This document shows positions 37,373 through 40,007 of a stretch of DNA of 40,007 nt, piece after piece. The DNA is from Burkholderiaceae bacterium (GTDB lineage: Bacteria > Pseudomonadota > Gammaproteobacteria > Burkholderiales > WYBJ01). The translations under genes and the position numbers were made by a program. Positions within the stretch are counted from its first letter, which is position 1. Each line of letters opens with the position of its first letter. The notes beneath the pieces were generated by a model that saw only the letters and a list, made by a program, of their open reading frames with translations, did no database searches and was not told the DNA's origin. The stretch is taken from the NCBI GenBank assembly GCA_011525945.1, contig WYBJ01000211.1, positions 1 to 40,007 of the forward strand. Direction: 5' to 3'.

Positions 37373-38014
37373 TCATTGCATCCTCCCGTCATCGAGATGG
37401 AACCGGCCGATCCCGGCGAGTGAAATGATCTCCTGGTCGTGGCAGGCCACGATCACCGTGCGCCGCTCGTCGCGAAGCTGCGCGAGCAGCGCGAGCGTCT
37501 GAGCCCGCCCTTCCTTGTCGAGGTTGCTCGTCGGCTCGTCGAGCAGGATGAGATCGGGCTGTAGCGCGCGCACACGCGCCAGGGCGGCACGCTGCTTCTC
37601 GCCGCCGGACAGGCTCTCCGGCGGCGTCACCTGCCGCTCGGCAAGCCCCGCCCAGGCGATCGCCTCTTCGGCGCGGCGGCGGCGCTCTTTCGTCGCGACG
37701 CCGCGGCACTTGAGGCCGTACTCCATGTTATGGCGCAGGCTGGTATGGAACAGGTAGGGGTGCTGGTGAACGTAGGCGATCATCCGTTGCAGACGCTCGG
37801 GATAGTGCGGCGCGAAGCGCACCAGCGAGTCGCGAAAGCGAAACGATCCCTCCCCCGGCTCGAGCCCGGCGAGCATGCGCAGGAGCGTTGTTTTTCCCGA
37901 GCCGTTCGGCCCGGTGAGCACGTAGCTGCGCCCTTCCTCGATGCCGAGATGGGCGATATCGAAGAGCATGCGCGCGCCGAAGCTCTTGCGCACGCCGCCA
38001 AGCTCAACGAGCAC
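37373..38014 (-). CDS. tupC: Tungstate/molybdate ABC transporter ATPase
   Basis: A 213-aa ATPase starting at a GTG 2 bases after the tupB stop. The Walker A is GPNGSGKTTLLRML near residue 35 and the Q-loop region is AYVHQHPYLFHTSLRHNM. The signature is SLSGGEKQRAALARVRALQP, with Walker B DLILLDEPTSNLD and the H-loop VACHDQE. It lacks the C-terminal TOBE domain of ModC; the separate mop gene downstream may supply that function. It energises uptake of tungstate (or molybdate) with TupAB. A frame extension to 38269 overlaps tupB and is not used. Confidence 0.9.
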   Translation of the reverse strand: MLVELGGVRKSFGARMLFDIAHLGIEEGRSYVLTGPNGSGKTTLLRMLAGLEPGEGSFRFRDSLVRFAPHYPERLQRMIAYVHQHPYLFHTSLRHNMEYGLKCRGVATKERRRRAEEAIAWAGLAERQVTPPESLSGGEKQRAALARVRALQPDLILLDEPTSNLDKEGRAQTLALLAQLRDERRTVIVACHDQEIISLAGIGRFHLDDGRMQ

Positions 38015-38016
38015 GC

Positions 38017-38712
38017 TCAACGCAGCCCCCCCTTGCCCTGCAGCATCGCCAGTACGACGTTCACGCCGAGCGCCACGGCCATCAGTACCATGCCGAGCGC
38101 GATCCCCTGAGAAAAATCGCCTTTGCTCGTCTCGAGCGCGATCGCGGTCGGGATGTTGCGCGTCAGGCCCTCGATGTTGCCGCCGATCATGATGGCGCAG
38201 CCGACTTCCGAGACGACCCGTCCGAAGCCGTTGACCACCGCGGCGCCGATGCCGAAGCGCACCTCCCACAATGTAGTGACCGAGCCCTGCCAGCGGCTCG
38301 CACCGAGGCAGCGCGCCGTCTCGTAGATCCTCGGATCGGCGCCCTGCACGGCCGCAATGGTGAACACGACGAGAATCGGGAACGCGATCACCATGTAGCC
38401 GGCGATGATCGCGCCCGGCGTGAAAAGCAACTCCATGAAGCCGAGCGGGCCACGGCGCGAGACGAGCAGATAGATGAGCAAGCCGATCACTACCGTCGGA
38501 AACGATAGCAGCGCCTGCACCAGCACCACGACTGCGCGCTGACCCGGAAATTGCCGCTTGGCGAGCAGGAAGCCGAGGGCGATCGACGGCGGCGTGATCA
38601 GTGCGATCGCCACCACCGAGGTCCAGAACGATAACCAGATCGCTTCGAGGAGCCGAGGGTCGCCTTGAAGCAGCAGTTCGAAGGCGCGCCGCGTCGGCTC
38701 GAGCAGGTTCAC
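38017..38712 (-). CDS. tupB: Tungstate/molybdate ABC transporter permease
   Basis: A 231-aa permease with about five or six hydrophobic segments, for example IWLSFWTSVVAIALITPPSI near residue 25 and GAIIAGYMVIAFPILVVFTI near 98. The ATPase-docking EAA loop is visible as RIYETARCLGASRWQGSVTT near 127, followed by GRVVSEVGCAIMIGGNIEGL, which is typical of TupB/WtpB. Length matches TupB (about 230 aa). Its GTG start overlaps the tupA stop (GTGA, 38712-38709). It forms the membrane channel as a homodimer. Confidence 0.91.
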   Translation of the reverse strand: MNLLEPTRRAFELLLQGDPRLLEAIWLSFWTSVVAIALITPPSIALGFLLAKRQFPGQRAVVVLVQALLSFPTVVIGLLIYLLVSRRGPLGFMELLFTPGAIIAGYMVIAFPILVVFTIAAVQGADPRIYETARCLGASRWQGSVTTLWEVRFGIGAAVVNGFGRVVSEVGCAIMIGGNIEGLTRNIPTAIALETSKGDFSQGIALGMVLMAVALGVNVVLAMLQGKGGLR

Positions 38713-39545
38713 TTCTTATAGTCGGGGAAGAAGAGCTGCGCGCCCTTGGGCCGGAAGGCCGCGATCGCCTGCTGACCTTCGTCGGAAGTCAGCCATTCGA
38801 TGAAGTGCGTCGCGCCTTTGTAGTTCACGCCCGGGTACTTCTTCGGATTCACGGCGATCACGCCGTAGGGATTGAGCAAAGTCTTTGCACCTTCGACCAT
38901 GATCTCGAGGCCGGTTTTGTCCTTGTAGGTTGCGTAGGTGGCGCGATCGGTGAGCGTGTAGCCCTGCTTCTCGGACGCGACCGTCAGCGTCTGGCCCATA
39001 CCTTGCCCGATGGCAAAATAGTGCGGCCCCTTGGGATCGATGCCGGCTGCCTTCCAGAGCGCGAGCTCCTTCTTGTGCGTACCCGAGTCGTCGCCGCGCG
39101 AAACGAAGGCGGCATTGGACGCTTTGATCTTCTTCAATGCGGCGTTGAGGTCTTTCGCGCCACGGATGCCGGCCGGATCGGCGTGCGGGCCGACGATGAC
39201 GAAGTCGTTGTACATCAGATCGCGACGATTGACGCCGTGGCCCTCGGCGACGAACTTGTCTTCCGCGGCACGCGCGTGCACCATGATCATGTCGACATCA
39301 CCGTTCTCGCCGAGCTTGATGGCGTTACCGGTGCCAACCGCCGTGTAGCGCACCTTGCAGCCGCACTTCTCCTCGTATTTCGGCAGCAGATACTTGAGCA
39401 ATCCGGAATTGTCGGTGCTGGTCGTGGTCGCCATCTTGATATCGTCGGCCGCCGCGAGCGCGCTGGCGCTGATCGAGCCAACCGCGAGCGTCATCAGGCC
39501 GGCGGCGAGTGCGGCGAACACACGCGAGTCAGAGCGCAGGTCCAT
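38709..39545 (-). CDS. tupA: Tungstate-binding periplasmic protein
   Basis: A 278-aa binding protein. The ATG at 39545 has AGGAG 6 bases upstream; an earlier in-frame GTG-type extension is not supported. Signal peptide to about residue 31 (ASALAAAD). The mature start has TTTSTDNSGLLKYLLPKYEE, the T-T-T-S-T-x-x-S-G signature that separates TupA from the molybdate receptor ModA. Later blocks are VHARAAEDKFVAEGHGVNRR, AFVSRGDDSGTHKKELALW and TDRATYATYKDK, all family-typical. It should bind tungstate tightly, with molybdate as possible second ligand. The gene heads the tupABC-mop operon. A molybdenum hydroxylase elsewhere in the window and a palindrome in the tupA leader region fit oxyanion supply and control. 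Confidence 0.93.
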   Translation of the reverse strand: MDLRSDSRVFAALAAGLMTLAVGSISASALAAADDIKMATTTSTDNSGLLKYLLPKYEEKCGCKVRYTAVGTGNAIKLGENGDVDMIMVHARAAEDKFVAEGHGVNRRDLMYNDFVIVGPHADPAGIRGAKDLNAALKKIKASNAAFVSRGDDSGTHKKELALWKAAGIDPKGPHYFAIGQGMGQTLTVASEKQGYTLTDRATYATYKDKTGLEIMVEGAKTLLNPYGVIAVNPKKYPGVNYKGATHFIEWLTSDEGQQAIAAFRPKGAQLFFPDYKK

Positions 39546-39608
39546 GCAGTCTCCTGTGAGGAAAGGATCGGGGACCATCGCATCCTACTCGCGGCACGCC
39601 TTGCACCC

Positions 39609-39630
39609 AATATGCACCAGTGTGCATATT
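39609..39630 (-). promoter_or_regulatory. 9-bp perfect inverted repeat upstream of tupA
   Basis: AATATGCAC (39609-39617) and GTGCATATT (39622-39630) are perfect inverted copies with a 4-base spacer, 64 bases before the tupA ATG. A loose -35 (TTGTCA, near 39677) lies further upstream on the minus strand. It is a likely operator for a metal- or oxyanion-responsive regulator; it does not match the E. coli ModE box I know. Confidence 0.6.
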
Positions 39631-39800
39631 CGGCTTCCGCGGTGCGTGACTTATTGAGGTTCCGGAAAGAGGTTGACAAACCGCTTTCCGCGAGACGCTC
39701 CCCGTCCCGCCGGGAGCGTCAAGCATTTACCGAAAGTCGGATCGGGACGCCGGGCGACGCGCGCTCCCGCGGCGAGCTACCCATTGCCGGGTATCTGCCC

Positions 39801-39835
39801 GCAATAAAAGGCGCTCAGTCCACGGACTGGAGCGC
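39801..39835 (-). terminator. Rho-independent terminator of the phosphodiesterase-like gene
   Basis: On the minus strand GCGCT-(C)-CAGTC pairs with GACTG-AGCGC (39835-39811) around a CGTG loop, a 10-bp stem with one bulged C. It is followed by CTTTTATTGC. The hairpin begins before the gene's stop codon at 39815-39817. Confidence 0.75.
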
Positions 39836-40007
39836 TTGACCGTCCATCCCGACGTCCGGGCGACCGAGGTGACGCAGGATCGTGGGCGCGATGTCGACGA
39901 TCGAGCTCGCGCGAGCGCACACGCTCGCGCGAAAACCTTCGCCGTTCGCGAGCAGGAACGGCGCCTGCTCGAACTCGCCGAAGCCGCCGTGCTGTCCCAT
40001 CCCGGCC
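39815..40007 (-). CDS. Alkaline-phosphatase-fold phosphodiesterase/sulfatase, C-terminal part
   Basis: Only the last 63 residues lie in the window; the start is beyond the right edge. The visible part reads MGQHGGFGEFEQAPFLLANG, then FRASVCARASSIVDIAPTIL and RHLGRPDVGMDGQAL before the stop. This is the end of an alkaline-phosphatase-superfamily enzyme: the H-G near the start of the fragment belongs to the second metal site (DHG...HGG type), and SSIVDIAPTILRHLG is the closing helix seen in sulfatases and nucleotide pyrophosphatase-like phosphodiesterases. Members hydrolyse phosphate diesters, sulfate esters or phosphonates. The subfamily cannot be decided from the tail. A clear terminator follows. 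Confidence 0.8.
   Translation of the reverse strand, partial: AGMGQHGGFGEFEQAPFLLANGEGFRASVCARASSIVDIAPTILRHLGRPDVGMDGQALQSVD

Noticed and set aside
1-40007. CRISPR arrays, tRNA or rRNA genes, integrase/att sites
   Set aside because: No regularly spaced repeats, tRNA cloverleaf-like sequences, rRNA-like conserved stretches or integrase genes were noticed on either strand by eye.

Overview
The window is GC-rich, densely packed DNA of a beta-proteobacterium, most likely an uncultured or environmental Burkholderiales-type lineage. The main clue is five separate Bug/TctC-type periplasmic solute receptors, a family hugely expanded in Bordetella, Cupriavidus and relatives. A Liv-type ABC transporter, a Cox/xanthine-dehydrogenase-type hydroxylase, and an aprMBA cluster in the order known from sulfur-oxidising proteobacteria also fit. 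The species is not identifiable from the window alone.

Layout. (1) 1-2870: the 5' part of an SGNH/GDSL esterase, a gene-poor stretch with a likely IS91-type transposase remnant, an M20 amidohydrolase that seems to lack its lid domain, and the first Bug receptor. (2) 3098-11047: pxpA on the minus strand, diverging from a tightly coupled plus-strand operon pxpB-pxpC-gntR-hydroxylase large subunit-FAD subunit-[2Fe-2S] subunit fused to CoxG. This pairs an N-heterocycle or aldehyde hydroxylase with an ATP-dependent lactam hydrolase. (3) 11095-15820: a complete livKHMGF branched-chain or carboxylate ABC importer on the minus strand. (4) 16073-25507: a plus-strand catabolic set of a PLP fold-type II enzyme, a two-subunit glutaconate-type CoA-transferase, a luciferase-like oxidoreductase, L-serine ammonia-lyase, a class V aminotransferase-fold enzyme, a divergent SDR and a Bug receptor. 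(5) 25678-30145: minus-strand aprM-aprB-aprA (dissimilatory APS reductase, probably run in the sulfite-oxidising direction) followed by a 135-aa unknown, a SlyD-like FKBP and a 53-aa unknown protein. (6) 30331-33016: a UGSC-family gene with an in-frame TGA and a good bacterial SECIS-like hairpin, coupled to a 365-aa unknown partner and a Bug receptor. (7) 33158-36845: DUF1993 protein, RraA-like remnant, two more Bug receptors and a small membrane protein. (8) 37135-39545: tungstate transporter tupABC with a Mop protein. (9) 39815-40007: the 3' end of a phosphodiesterase/sulfatase-fold gene with a clear terminator.

The most interesting item is the UGSC gene. A standard gene call would cut it at codon 98, but the reading frame, family motif and hairpin all point to selenocysteine. 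A perfect 14-bp palindrome lies between it and the divergent aprM gene. The tungstate/molybdate uptake genes and the molybdenum hydroxylase share a cofactor theme. No tRNA, rRNA, CRISPR array or intact mobile element was seen.
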